From positions 1 to 64,000 of the forward strand of contig CAWJAY010000005.1 in the NCBI GenBank assembly GCA_963840925.1: a DNA stretch of 64,000 nucleotides, read 5' to 3'. A program made the translations under genes and the position numbers. The notes under the pieces were generated by a model, which was not told the DNA's origin, did not search any database, and saw only the letters and a program-made list of their open reading frames with translations. Below, piece after piece: positions 1-8,380 of the stretch. Origin of the DNA: DATAOG01 sp963840925. GTDB lineage: Bacteria > Pseudomonadota > Alphaproteobacteria > Geminicoccales > Geminicoccaceae. Each line of letters opens with the position of its first letter. Positions within the stretch are counted from its first letter, which is position 1.

Positions 1-1
1 C

Positions 2-1621
2 TTTAACCCAGGAGAACCCGAGTTCGGCAGCGTTGCCGTTGGAAGTTCTCTGTATTTCAAGATTCTGCTCAATGATGGCGGCCCTGCTCCGGCCGAACGG
101 ATTTGGTCGGAGAGCTTTTCCTATCAGCCGTGGTGGGTAGGGATATGGCGAGACCATCGCGCTGGTGTGCTGAGCTTTGGCGCTGCTTTGGGGCTCTGTC
201 TTCTTTACATGAGCAGCTTGATGCTGGTCTTCTGGCTGAGACCGGTCACACTCGCACGCCTCGGCGGCTCTCGTACGCTCGATGAACTCGGGGAGGCGAC
301 GCAGCGGGCGCACTGGCTGCAGCCTGTGATCCGGATTGGTACGCGGCTGGTCTTCAATCCCTGGATCACCACGCGGCGTCGGGTCCGAATCGCCTGGATA
401 AAGGCGTACCAGAACAAGACTGAGGGGTTCGCCGAGCTCGGCTCGACGGTGCGCACAGACTTCCTTGATCATCCCGATGTGCTCGATGCCTGGGTCGAGC
501 GGCGTGCCGCTTCGATCCAAGGCGCGTTGGACCACTTCGACTTGTTTCTTCAGCGCCGGCTCTATGTCGCTTTGCCGATCCGAATGGGCGAGCCCGCAAC
601 CGGTGAGTTGGTCGAGCAACCGTCGGCGGAAAGCTTTCGACCCCTGTTCGAAGGGGAGCGCGTGGTGTTGCCCATAGTGGGGGTCGGCGGCAGCCTGCTG
701 CGGTCCAAGCGGCTGCTCGTGATCATCGATGCGCTTTCCGAACGCGATGCCGCAACCCAGGAACACGTGTGCCAGGTGTACCAGAGTGGTCTGCCGCTAA
801 ACGCGCTAATCGTCACGACGCGCCGTCCGCCCAACTTCGGAGCCGTGGATCGCACGGAAATCCACACCGAACGAATCACTGTTAAGTCTTTAATACCGTT
901 CATTTTTGAATATCTGCGCCGCCGTCAGCTTCATGGGGAGTTTGAAGAGCGTGAGCAGCTCCAGTTAGGTGATCGAGTGCTGGCTCTCGTGCAGGCCAGC
1001 GGCCGCACGTTGAACGTCACGCCCCTTCTCGTCACGCTCTTCGTCGACAGCGCACTTGCCAGGAGCCGCGCGCATCGCTCTCTTGAAGAGCTGCCAACTT
1101 CGGTGCCGGAAGTCTATCTCGACTATCTGCGGCGCCTAAATCCCAAGCAGGGAGGCATTCCTCACGCCATCGACGACCAGACCATTCTCGACGCAGCCCG
1201 GATCATGGCCAGGACGCGCTTGGCCGAAAATTTCGTCCCGGGTGACGTGCGCCGCGATGCCGTCGAGGCAGCTTTGGCAGAGAAGGGGCTTGGCTTTGAA
1301 CCCAGACAGCTGATCGATCGGCTGATCGGTAACGGTGTGGTCGAGCAGTTCGAGATGGGAGCTATCGCGTTGCTGCGCTTTGCCCTCGATCCGGTGGCGG
1401 AGTATTTGGCCGCCATCGAGGCGGTCCACGAACTGGGCCGAGATCCCCGAGCTTGGCATGACGCCTTTGCCGTCCTTCAAGAAGTCGATGGCTATCCTGA
1501 GGCGATCAGCGGGTTCCTGAATGCGCTCGGCGACTGCTACGCTACATATCGCAAACCCTTCCATCTGCCTGACCTGGAGCTGCCATGGCAGCCCGACGAG
1601 GCAGCGAGGGAGGCGGCCTAA
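2..1621 (+). CDS. STAND/NACHT-like membrane protein lacking a P-loop (5' end outside window)
   Basis: The reading frame is open from the first bases of the window, so this is the C-terminal 539 residues of a longer protein. It holds one membrane helix (about residues 54-77), a linker, then a NACHT-like module. A Walker B-type strand (LLVIIDALSERD, Asp codon at 728), a sensor-like strand (NALIVTTRR) and a distal FALDPVAEYLAAI helix are the signs of a STAND NTPase. The Walker A loop is missing: the sequence runs VGVGGS straight into LLRSKRLL at 677-715, whereas relatives continue with GKS/T and some 70-80 residues before that strand. STAND proteins are signalling ATPases often used in defence or death responses. 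Family placement is inferred from motifs; the sensor and effector parts upstream are unseen. It could be a degenerate copy. Confidence 0.6.
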   Translation, partial: FNPGEPEFGSVAVGSSLYFKILLNDGGPAPAERIWSESFSYQPWWVGIWRDHRAGVLSFGAALGLCLLYMSSLMLVFWLRPVTLARLGGSRTLDELGEATQRAHWLQPVIRIGTRLVFNPWITTRRRVRIAWIKAYQNKTEGFAELGSTVRTDFLDHPDVLDAWVERRAASIQGALDHFDLFLQRRLYVALPIRMGEPATGELVEQPSAESFRPLFEGERVVLPIVGVGGSLLRSKRLLVIIDALSERDAATQEHVCQVYQSGLPLNALIVTTRRPPNFGAVDRTEIHTERITVKSLIPFIFEYLRRRQLHGEFEEREQLQLGDRVLALVQASGRTLNVTPLLVTLFVDSALARSRAHRSLEELPTSVPEVYLDYLRRLNPKQGGIPHAIDDQTILDAARIMARTRLAENFVPGDVRRDAVEAALAEKGLGFEPRQLIDRLIGNGVVEQFEMGAIALLRFALDPVAEYLAAIEAVHELGRDPRAWHDAFAVLQEVDGYPEAISGFLNALGDCYATYRKPFHLPDLELPWQPDEAAREAA

Positions 1622-1783
1622 GGTTTCGCCGGTCGCGGGCGCCGTCCAGGGCTGAGGCGGGCGCTCGGGCGTCTTGACACCGATGCTGTTTGCGGCCACG
1701 ACTCCCGCCATGGGGGCCTGCGATCTCCCCACGAGGCGACATGCTGAAGCATCGCGTCCTGCTCCCAACCTGGAGGACGCATC

Positions 1784-2602
1784 ATGTCGTCGTTCGATAC
1801 CATTACCGCCGACAAGCTCGCTCGTCTGATCGGAACGCCGAGGTCCCCGGCGCTGGTCGATGTCCGCTCCGATGAGGACTTCGAGGCCGCGCCCCGCCTG
1901 ATTCCGGGCTCGGTCCGGCGGCGCTACGACCGGGCACCGGACTGGGCTCGGGAGTTCGCCGGCCGCTCCGCGGTCGTGATCTGCCAGCGCGGACAGAAGC
2001 TCAGCCTGGGGGCCGCGGCCTGGCTGCGCCACGCCGGCGTGCCGGCCGACAGCCTGGAGGGGGGCATCGAAGCCTGGGCCAAGGCGGGCCTGCCCATGGT
2101 CCGGGCCGAGCGGCTGCCGCCCCCGGATGCCTGCGGCCGCACGGTCTGGGTGACCCGCTCGCGGCCCAAGATCGACCGCATCGCCTGCCCGTGGCTGATC
2201 CGCCGCTTCGTCGACCCGGCGGCGGTCTTCCTGTTCGTGGCCCCCTCCGAGGTCGAGGCGGTCGGGGAGCGCTTCGCCGCCACGCCGTTCGATGTCGAGG
2301 GGGCGTTCTGGAGCCACCGGGGCGACCGGTCCACCTTCGATACGATGCTCGACGAGTTCGGCCTCGCGACCGAGCCGCTCCGACACCTGGCGACGATCGT
2401 CCGGGGCGCCGATACGGCGCGGCTCGATCTCGCGCCGGAGGCGGCCGGGCTGCTGGCGGCCTCGCTCGGCCTTTCGCGCATGTATGCCGACGACCTGGCC
2501 CAGCTCGAAGCCGGCCTCGCCTTGTACGACGCGTTCTACCGCTGGTGCCGGGATGCGACCGACGAGACCCACAACTGGCCGTCGAACAAGCCGAGCCCCT
2601 GA
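1784..2602 (+). CDS. rhodanese-ChrB fusion, chromate resistance protein
   Basis: This 272-residue cytoplasmic protein has an N-terminal rhodanese domain (about residues 8-105) with active-site loop CQRGQK, then a ChrB C-terminal-type domain (about 115-265) recognised by TRSRPKIDRIACPWLIRRF. ChrB proteins support chromate resistance and can act as regulators of chrA; the rhodanese part may handle sulfur or reduce chromate, which is inference. The ATG follows a strong ribosome site (GGAGG near 1772). One base separates its stop from the chrA start, so the two form an operon. Upstream at 1741-1752 a small inverted repeat (ATGCT-GA-AGCAT) could be an operator, which is weak evidence. Confidence 0.85.
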   Translation: MSSFDTITADKLARLIGTPRSPALVDVRSDEDFEAAPRLIPGSVRRRYDRAPDWAREFAGRSAVVICQRGQKLSLGAAAWLRHAGVPADSLEGGIEAWAKAGLPMVRAERLPPPDACGRTVWVTRSRPKIDRIACPWLIRRFVDPAAVFLFVAPSEVEAVGERFAATPFDVEGAFWSHRGDRSTFDTMLDEFGLATEPLRHLATIVRGADTARLDLAPEAAGLLAASLGLSRMYADDLAQLEAGLALYDAFYRWCRDATDETHNWPSNKPSP

Positions 2603-2603
2603 C

Positions 2604-4001
2604 ATGAGCGACCGCGCAGCCGGCCTGCGCCCGCCGCCGGCGCAGGCCGCAAGGCCGCATCCTTCGTTCGCCCAGGCGCTGCGGGTGTGGCTCCGGGTCG
2701 CGCTGCTGAGCTTCGGCGGCCCCGCCGGGCAGATCGCGGTGATGCACCGGATCCTGGTCGAGGAGCAGCGCTGGGTCTCGGAGAGCCGCTTCCTGCATGC
2801 GCTGAACTTCTGCATGCTGCTGCCCGGCCCCGAGGCGCAGCAGCTCGCGACCTATATCGGCTGGCTGATGCACCGCACGTGGGGCGGCATCATGGCCGGC
2901 GGCCTGTTCGTCCTGCCCGGCATGATCGCGATCATGGGCCTGAGCTACGTCTACGCGGCCTACGGCAACGTCGGCCTGGTCGCGGCGCTGTTCTTCGGCC
3001 TGAAGGCGGCCGTGCTCGCGATCGTGCTGCACGCGATCGTCCGGATCGGCCGGCGGGCGCTCAGCAACCGGCTCTTGGTTGCCATCGCAGCGCTGTCCTT
3101 CATCGGCATCTTCGTGCTCGGTGTGCCGTTCCCGGCGATCGTGCTGGCGGCAGGCGTCGTCGGCCTTGCCGGCGGTCGGCTCGGTTGGCTACCCCCGCCC
3201 GCAACTGAGGCGACCGATCCGAACGCTGCGGACGGCGCCGCGCTGCTGGGCGAGGGCCTGCCCGCCCAAACGCGACCGTCGGTAACCCGGGCACTGGCGA
3301 TCGGGGCGGTCTGGCTCCTGCTCTGGCTCGTGCCGGTCGCCGCCATCCTGCTCACGCTCGGGGCGGACAGCGTCTACGCCAACATCGCCACCTTCTTCAG
3401 CAAGATGGCGCTGGTGACCTTCGGCGGCGCCTACGCGGTTCTCGCCTACGTCGCCCAGCAGGCGGTCGATGGCTACGGCTGGCTGGCGCCGGGCGAGATG
3501 CTGGACGGGCTCGGCATGGCCGAGACCACGCCCGGCCCCTTGATCATGGTGGTCCAGTTCGTGGGCTTCATGGCCGCCTACCGCGACCCAGGGCCGCTCG
3601 CGCCGGCGCTGGCCGGGACGCTCGGCGGCCTGCTCACGACCTGGGTGACGTTCACGCCCTGCTTCCTCTGGATCTTCCTTGGCGCGCCCTTCATCGAGAC
3701 GCTGCGCGGCAACCGGGCGCTGAGCGGCGCGCTCGCGATGATCACGGCGGCCGTGGTCGGGGTCATCCTCAACCTTGCGCTCTGGTTCGCGATCCACACG
3801 CTGTTCCGGCAGACCGTCACGGTCGGGATCTCAGGCCTGCAGCTCGAGCTGCCGGTGCCGGCCAGCGTCGATCCCTGGGCGGTCATTCTGGCGGCTGCGG
3901 CGCTGATCGCGGTCTTCCGCTACCGACTTGGCACGCTGCCGCTCTTGGGTGCGGCCGCCGTGGCCGGGCCCCTGCTGCGCCTGCTCGGCGCGCTGCCTTG
4001 A
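2604..4001 (+). CDS. chrA: ChrA chromate efflux transporter
   Basis: ChrA is an inner-membrane transporter that exports chromate, lowering its cytoplasmic concentration. The 465-residue product has two homologous halves typical of long-chain CHR proteins: a first half with LLSFGGPAGQIAVMH (about residues 33-47) and PGPEAQQLATYIG, and a second half with VTFGGAYAVLAYVAQQ and TTPGPLIMVVQFVGF. Around ten hydrophobic segments are visible. The start at 2604 was chosen because it lies one base after the stop of the ChrB-like gene and gives the usual length; the frame is open further upstream but overlaps that gene. Sulfate/chromate antiport is family knowledge. Confidence 0.93.
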   Translation: MSDRAAGLRPPPAQAARPHPSFAQALRVWLRVALLSFGGPAGQIAVMHRILVEEQRWVSESRFLHALNFCMLLPGPEAQQLATYIGWLMHRTWGGIMAGGLFVLPGMIAIMGLSYVYAAYGNVGLVAALFFGLKAAVLAIVLHAIVRIGRRALSNRLLVAIAALSFIGIFVLGVPFPAIVLAAGVVGLAGGRLGWLPPPATEATDPNAADGAALLGEGLPAQTRPSVTRALAIGAVWLLLWLVPVAAILLTLGADSVYANIATFFSKMALVTFGGAYAVLAYVAQQAVDGYGWLAPGEMLDGLGMAETTPGPLIMVVQFVGFMAAYRDPGPLAPALAGTLGGLLTTWVTFTPCFLWIFLGAPFIETLRGNRALSGALAMITAAVVGVILNLALWFAIHTLFRQTVTVGISGLQLELPVPASVDPWAVILAAAALIAVFRYRLGTLPLLGAAAVAGPLLRLLGALP

Positions 4002-4356
4002 GCGCCGTGCTCAGCCGAAGCGGAGTTCTGAGCGCGGCCGCGGCCGCGAGCACGATCACCGCGAAGCCGACCGAGAGGACGAGCGCGGCGACGTCGCCCA
4101 GATGCTCGATCACCAGCGCGTAGCCGAGCGGCGCGACCGCCGACAGCAGGAAGCGCGGGACCAGCAGGCGGCCGACCAGGGCGCCGTAGGTGCGGTGGTC
4201 GAACAGCACCAGCGGCAGCGTGCCGCGGGTGATCGACAGCAGGCCGTTGCCGGCGCCGTAGAGCAGCGCGAACGCGATTGCGGCCAGGGCCGCCTGGCCG
4301 GACAGCAGGCCGATCGCGAAGCCAAGCGGCAGCAGCAGGGCGGCCCCGAAATTCAA
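3883..4356 (-). pseudogene. 3' fragment of a split MFS transporter gene
   Basis: The frame encodes the last part of a major facilitator transporter: about four hydrophobic helices, with LLYGAGNGLLSITRG and a later RLLVPRFLLSAVAPLGYALV segment resembling helices 9-12. It begins abruptly at about 4356 with no ribosome site. The matching N-terminal part lies at 5833-6174 on the same strand, so the gene has been cut and its middle (roughly 170 residues) lost. The tail reading into the end of chrA looks unnatural; the original stop was probably near 4005. It cannot make a functional transporter. Confidence 0.75.
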
Positions 4357-4606
4357 GGTTTCCGGATTTTAGGGATTCTGCGGCTTTACGAGGCTCCTAC
4401 GGGCTCCCTCAGGTGCTTCGGTCAGAGAGGGATCGGACTCTAGGATAGGCCCTAGAACTGCGTAGAAAGCCCGTAGGACAGCGAGAGGACTTGTGATATT
4501 GAGCGGCGTTGTAGCCGCCAGTGCGGACCTTCGGTGATCATGGCAAATGCTTGAATGCAAGATCTGAACCCGCCAACCCTGGTGGCAAGAGGAGCTTTCG
4601 GCCATC

Positions 4607-4960
4607 ATGACAAAAAAGCAATGGAGGATGCAAATGGCTATTACCGGCTCTGGCATACTCGCCGCCAGCATCGCCCTGCTTCTAGCCGGGTGCGCCACAG
4701 GTGAGCGGATGGGCTCGCTGGTTGAAGGCATGAGCCCGGCGGAGGTCACGTCCGTTTTGGGTGAGCCGACTGGTCAGCAGCGCGCTGGCAACGTCGTGCG
4801 TTATGAATATGCCGATCGCATGGTTTCGGGCTGGTCCTACAATCGAGCGGACTTCTACGCGATTTTCGAGGACGACAAGCTGGCCCAAAGGGGGACGGCT
4901 GAGGTCCGGCAAGGCCAACACACTACCGGTACGATCATGGTCTTGCCGCCGATCCAGTGA
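4607..4960 (+). CDS. BamE/SmpA-OmlA-like small lipoprotein
   Basis: This 117-residue protein starts with a signal peptide and lipobox (LLLAGC, Cys at about residue 28), so it is probably an outer-membrane or periplasmic lipoprotein. The mature part has the SmpA/OmlA pattern: LVEGMSPAEVTSVLGEPT followed by a YEYAD...FEDDKLAQ beta-hairpin. In BamE this fold supports outer-membrane protein assembly, but many short paralogues have unknown roles, so the function is open. An internal ATG at 4634 is an alternative start. It sits inside the insert that splits the MFS gene, about 120 bp before the DUF3800 gene on the same strand. Confidence 0.7.
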   Translation: MTKKQWRMQMAITGSGILAASIALLLAGCATGERMGSLVEGMSPAEVTSVLGEPTGQQRAGNVVRYEYADRMVSGWSYNRADFYAIFEDDKLAQRGTAEVRQGQHTTGTIMVLPPIQ

Positions 4961-5001
4961 GAAACGGGTAAGGCGCGCGATGGGGGCCTGCTAATTTAAC
5001 G

Positions 5002-5029
5002 CCGCTATGCCTAAGCCGCTATGCCTAAG
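5002..5029 (+). repeat. 14-bp tandem direct repeat (two copies)
   Basis: CCGCTATGCCTAAG occurs twice head to tail just before the DUF3800 gene. Its role is unknown; it may be part of a promoter region or mark an insertion junction. Confidence 0.8.
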
Positions 5030-5081
5030 GGATCTCTGATTGCGCGGTTCTTGGCCGGCCTTGATCGTCCGCAATCCGCGA

Positions 5082-5792
5082 ATGCGAGGGTATGCGTTGA
5101 TAGTTTGCTATTTGGACGATAGCGGTGAAGATCGCGAGCCAATCATCACACTGGCTGGGCTAGTTAGCAGCGCCGATTGCTGGCTCGAGTTCGAATCAAA
5201 CGCCCGCCGCTTTTTGGATGAGGTTGGGATCAGCTATCTACATAGTGTTGACTTACATCATAGGCGTGGCGAGTTTAGCGGTTGGACCAGCGCTGAAACG
5301 GCGGTGTTTGCAAACGCGTTTTTTAGGATCGTTGAGGATCACGTAAATTTTGGGATCGAATTTTCAGTTCTTAAGAGTTGCTTCAGTGACGCAAAAAGGC
5401 AGCGCGGCCTAAAGAGCGAGACATCCCCTTATAGTATGTGTTTTCGAGGCGTCCTAGATCGCATCATCAAAGATCAAGGTTTCCAAGCGGCTGCGAAGGA
5501 GCCGAACGCCGATCTTTCTTTTGTTGTCGAAAGTGGACATAAGAACAATCCCGATGTCCAACAACGGTTCGACGCAATTAAAGGAATGGCTCCGGCCCGA
5601 TTTGGTTCATTGAGATTCGAAGACAAAAAGAAACACATAGCACTGCAGGCGGCTGATTTCATCGCATTCTATTCACGCCGAATACGTAATGCAGCTTGGA
5701 CATCCCAGCCTTATGAGGAGGACCTGGCGATGTTTCAACGCACGCTCGGTAGCTTCAGGCACAGGCCGTTCTTAGCTACCGACTTCGGTTGA
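5082..5792 (+). CDS. DUF3800 domain protein
   Basis: About 236 residues with the DUF3800 signature: N-terminal CYLDDSGED, a central Ser-Val-Asp-Leu-His strand, and C-terminal IALQAADFIAFYSRR. The family has a predicted RNase H-like fold with acidic catalytic residues (Asp in YLDDSG and the AAD motif) and is common on mobile elements and near defence genes; no activity is assured. The start is ambiguous between ATG 5082, TTG 5097 and an upstream TTG at 5040; ATG is used here. Codon use is clearly more A/T-rich at third positions than in flanking genes, which points to recent transfer. It is the main cargo of the insert in the MFS gene. Confidence 0.8.
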   Translation: MRGYALIVCYLDDSGEDREPIITLAGLVSSADCWLEFESNARRFLDEVGISYLHSVDLHHRRGEFSGWTSAETAVFANAFFRIVEDHVNFGIEFSVLKSCFSDAKRQRGLKSETSPYSMCFRGVLDRIIKDQGFQAAAKEPNADLSFVVESGHKNNPDVQQRFDAIKGMAPARFGSLRFEDKKKHIALQAADFIAFYSRRIRNAAWTSQPYEEDLAMFQRTLGSFRHRPFLATDFG

Positions 5793-5832
5793 TGGGCAGG
5801 CGCGAGCCTCGCCGCCCCGTCGACTAAGCCGA

Positions 5833-6174
5833 TCACGGCGCGTTTGTCGTCCCAACATAGTAGGCCCAAAGCTCGTGCACGCAGGCCAGAGCCAGGCAGC
5901 CGAGCGCGATCAGGCCCGAGCCTGCGACCATGACGACGCGGCCGCCATGGCGGTCGATCGAGCGGCCGACCAGCGGCGAGGCCAGGCCCATCACCAGCAG
6001 CGCGGCCGAGAAGCCGCCATAGATCAGCGACCGGCTCCAGCCGAGGTCGGCTGCGATCCGCTCGCCGAGCGCGCCGATCAGGTGGTAGGTGATGCCCCAG
6101 CAGATGAGCTGGGAGAGGCCCAGGCAAAAAACGGTCCGGCGCGAGATCACCGGCCGCGATTCCTGCGCCAGCAA
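5833..6174 (-). pseudogene. 5' fragment of the split MFS transporter gene
   Basis: This frame encodes the first three to four helices of an MFS transporter, with LGLSQLICWGITYHLIGAL and the helix 2-3 loop motif SPLVGRSIDRHGGR. Homology ends at ...WAYYVG (about 5848), after which four unrelated residues precede a stop. It is the missing front of the fragment at 3883-4356. The two pieces together cover only part of a roughly 400-residue transporter, so the event was a replacement or insertion plus deletion. Confidence 0.8.
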
Positions 6175-6223
6175 GAGCGCGCGGGGCGCCTGTCCGGTCG
6201 CGCGGGTCCGGCCTGAGCCCTTA

Positions 6224-7270
6224 TCAGCCGCCGAACTGGCTGCGGAAGCGCTCGAGCTTGGCCTGCCAGGCCGGCTGGCCCTCGATCGCGCGGTTGACGA
6301 TCCCGGTCGGCGCCCGGCCGTGCATGACGTCGAGCACCGCCTTGACGTCGGCCGCCCCGATGCCGGCGAAGCACTGGTCGGTCCAGCACAGCGCGTGCGG
6401 AGTCAGCAGCACGTTATCCATCCGGTACAACGGGTTATCGGCCGGGCTCGGCTCCTGCTCGAACACGTCCAGACCGGCGCCGGCGATCCGCCCGGCCTGC
6501 AGCGCCTGGGTCAGCGCCTGCTCGTCGACGATCGGCCCGCGCGCGGTGTTGATCAGATATGCCGAGGGCTTCATCAGCGCGAGCCGCTCGGCGTTGACGA
6601 TGTGCTGGGTCTCGTCGTTGAGCGGGCAGCTGACCGAAAGCACGTCCGCCTCGCGAAACAGCTCCTCGAGACCGACCAGCCGGACGCCGAGCTCCCGCGC
6701 GACCTTCGGATCGGCGTAAGGGTCGTGCGCGATGAACTGCATGCCGAACGGCCTGGCGAGCCGGAAGACCTCGGCGCCGATGTTGCCGATGCCAAGCTGG
6801 CCCAGCGTCCGCCCGATCAGGCCGATGCCCATGTGCTGGGCGCGCTTGGCCCAGCCCTCGGGGCCCTCGCGGGTGATCTTGTCCTTGGCCGCGAGCTTGC
6901 CGGTCAGCGCCAGCATGAAGGTCAGGATCGCGACCGCGACCGGCCGGCGCACGCCGTCGGGCGTGGTCACCAGAGCGCAGCCGTGATCGGTGCAGGCCTG
7001 GACGTCGACGGTATCGAAGCCGACCCCGAAACGGGCGATGATCGCGAGCCGGCCATCGGCCGGGAAGCTCTCGGGCCCGATCCGCGGGATCAAAAGGATC
7101 AGCGCATCAAAGCCCTGCAGGTCCTGGGCCGTGATCACGCCGTTGGTCCGGATGTAGCGGAACTCGATCGCCGGGTTCGCCTCGAGCGGCCCGAGATCGA
7201 AGTCGGGAAACGCCGGGCTGCCGTCCGGCTTCTTGAAGTCGCCGCTGAGCGCGACCCGGAACTTGCTCAT
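6224..7270 (-). CDS. D-2-hydroxyacid dehydrogenase family protein
   Basis: A 348-residue NAD-dependent oxidoreductase of the D-isomer 2-hydroxyacid dehydrogenase family, likely interconverting a 2-oxo acid and its D-hydroxy acid in the cytoplasm. The Rossmann motif GIGNIGAEVFRLARPFG is central. Catalytic residues are seen in NTARGPIVDE (Arg), DVFEQEP (Glu) and LLTPHA (His). It lies 17 bp downstream of the HpcH/HpaI aldolase gene on the same strand, so the two probably act in one route where an aldolase yields a 2-oxo acid such as pyruvate. The substrate is not identifiable. The ATG at 7270 was chosen because the frame upstream belongs to the aldolase gene region. Confidence 0.88.
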   Translation of the reverse strand: MSKFRVALSGDFKKPDGSPAFPDFDLGPLEANPAIEFRYIRTNGVITAQDLQGFDALILLIPRIGPESFPADGRLAIIARFGVGFDTVDVQACTDHGCALVTTPDGVRRPVAVAILTFMLALTGKLAAKDKITREGPEGWAKRAQHMGIGLIGRTLGQLGIGNIGAEVFRLARPFGMQFIAHDPYADPKVARELGVRLVGLEELFREADVLSVSCPLNDETQHIVNAERLALMKPSAYLINTARGPIVDEQALTQALQAGRIAGAGLDVFEQEPSPADNPLYRMDNVLLTPHALCWTDQCFAGIGAADVKAVLDVMHGRAPTGIVNRAIEGQPAWQAKLERFRSQFGG

Positions 7271-7287
7271 TGTCGCCTCCGCACCCG

Positions 7288-8130
7288 TTATTTTTTCTTT
7301 TTCTTGGCCTGGGATTTGAGCTGGGATTTGGCCTGGGATTTGGCCTTGACCGCCGGGGCGGTCTGCACCCGGATCGCGGCGATTCCGGCCTGGACCGCGC
7401 CCTGGAGCGCCCAGACGTCTCCGGAATAGCAGAGAAAGTCGAAGCCCTGCGCGCGCAGCCGGACCGCCTCCTCGACCGTCGGCACCAGGCGGCCGAGCGC
7501 CTTGCCGTGGCTCTTGCACGCCTTGGCGACCGCCTTGACCGCGTCGGTGAAGTCCTTGTGGCCGAACTCGCCCGGAATGCCGAGCGAGCAGCTGAGATCG
7601 AAGTGGCCGATCCACAGGCAGTCGACGCCGGGGGTGGCGGCCAGCGCATCGGCGTTCTCGACCCCTTGCCGGGTCTCGATCTGGGCGAACAGCATGGTCC
7701 ACCGGTTGGCAGCCGCGAGCTTGTCCATGGTTGGCCCCGGCAGGTAGCGATCGTGCGCGATCCCGAGCGCCACGCCGCGCCGGCCGACCGGCACGTACTT
7801 CAGGCAATCGAGGATCGCGCGCGCCTCGTCCGGCGAGCCGACCATCGGCACCATGACGCCTTCGGCCCCCATGTCGGCGGCGCGGGCGATGTGATGGTAT
7901 TCCCGAGATGGCACCCGCACGATCGTCGGCAGGTCGGCCGCCTGCATGTAGCGGAGCACAGCTTTGATGGTCTCGAAGCCGAAGCCCGAATGCTCGGTGT
8001 CGAACAGCGCGAAGTCGCAGCCGGCACCTTTCAGGATCTGGCCGATGCCAGGCGTCGCGAACTCGACGATGAAGTGCCCGAGCTTGAGCTCAGGGCTGCC
8101 TGCCATCTCCTTCAGGCCTGGCGATGCCAT
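7288..8130 (-). CDS. HpcH/HpaI class II aldolase with Lys-rich tail
   Basis: About 280 residues forming a TIM-barrel metal-dependent aldolase that cleaves 4-hydroxy-2-oxo acids to pyruvate plus an aldehyde. Signatures are FDTEHSGFGFE, a metal Glu in FAQIETRQGVEN and a metal Asp in CLWIGHFDLS. The start at 8130 follows GGAGG by 11 bases; a GTG further upstream would add 15 residues. The C-terminus is unusual: after the barrel comes a basic tail of repeated AKSQ-like units ending in five lysines, encoded by three 12-bp repeats at 7306-7341. Such a tail is not needed for the fold. It is followed by the hydroxyacid dehydrogenase in an apparent operon. Confidence 0.88.
   Translation of the reverse strand: MASPGLKEMAGSPELKLGHFIVEFATPGIGQILKGAGCDFALFDTEHSGFGFETIKAVLRYMQAADLPTIVRVPSREYHHIARAADMGAEGVMVPMVGSPDEARAILDCLKYVPVGRRGVALGIAHDRYLPGPTMDKLAAANRWTMLFAQIETRQGVENADALAATPGVDCLWIGHFDLSCSLGIPGEFGHKDFTDAVKAVAKACKSHGKALGRLVPTVEEAVRLRAQGFDFLCYSGDVWALQGAVQAGIAAIRVQTAPAVKAKSQAKSQLKSQAKKKKK
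7306..7341 (-). repeat. 12-bp tandem repeats coding the basic tail of the aldolase
   Basis: Three near-identical copies of a GGCCTGGGATTT unit (plus-strand view) lie at the 3' end of the aldolase gene. They encode repeated Lys-Ser-Gln-Ala units and are a likely site of replication slippage. Confidence 0.8.
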
Positions 8131-8380
8131 CGGCGTCAGATCCTCCCTCGATCCGCTCTCGTTTGGTTGGCTCAACTCTGACCAGCCAGGGCGCAGTCGT
8201 CAATCGACCAAAATGGCGCGTGCCGGGCCGATCGGCGGGGCCGGGATCGCGCTGGCCGGCTCGCGGGCGTCACAGGACTGTCGTGGGGCCGACCTAGGAC
8301 GGTCTCGGGCCTGGCGGGACAGCGCACGGGGTCCGGCATTCCTGTCGCATCGCTCTGATGACTCTTTCCGGGAGCCTTCC

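Noticed and set aside
1671..1702. TTGACA before the chromate operon as a promoter
   Set aside because: The -35 box is good but no acceptable -10 element follows at 16-18 bases, so it was not listed.
4369..4749. 126-codon minus-strand frame at the left edge of the insert
   Set aside because: It runs opposite the signal peptide of the lipoprotein gene and has no recognisable features.
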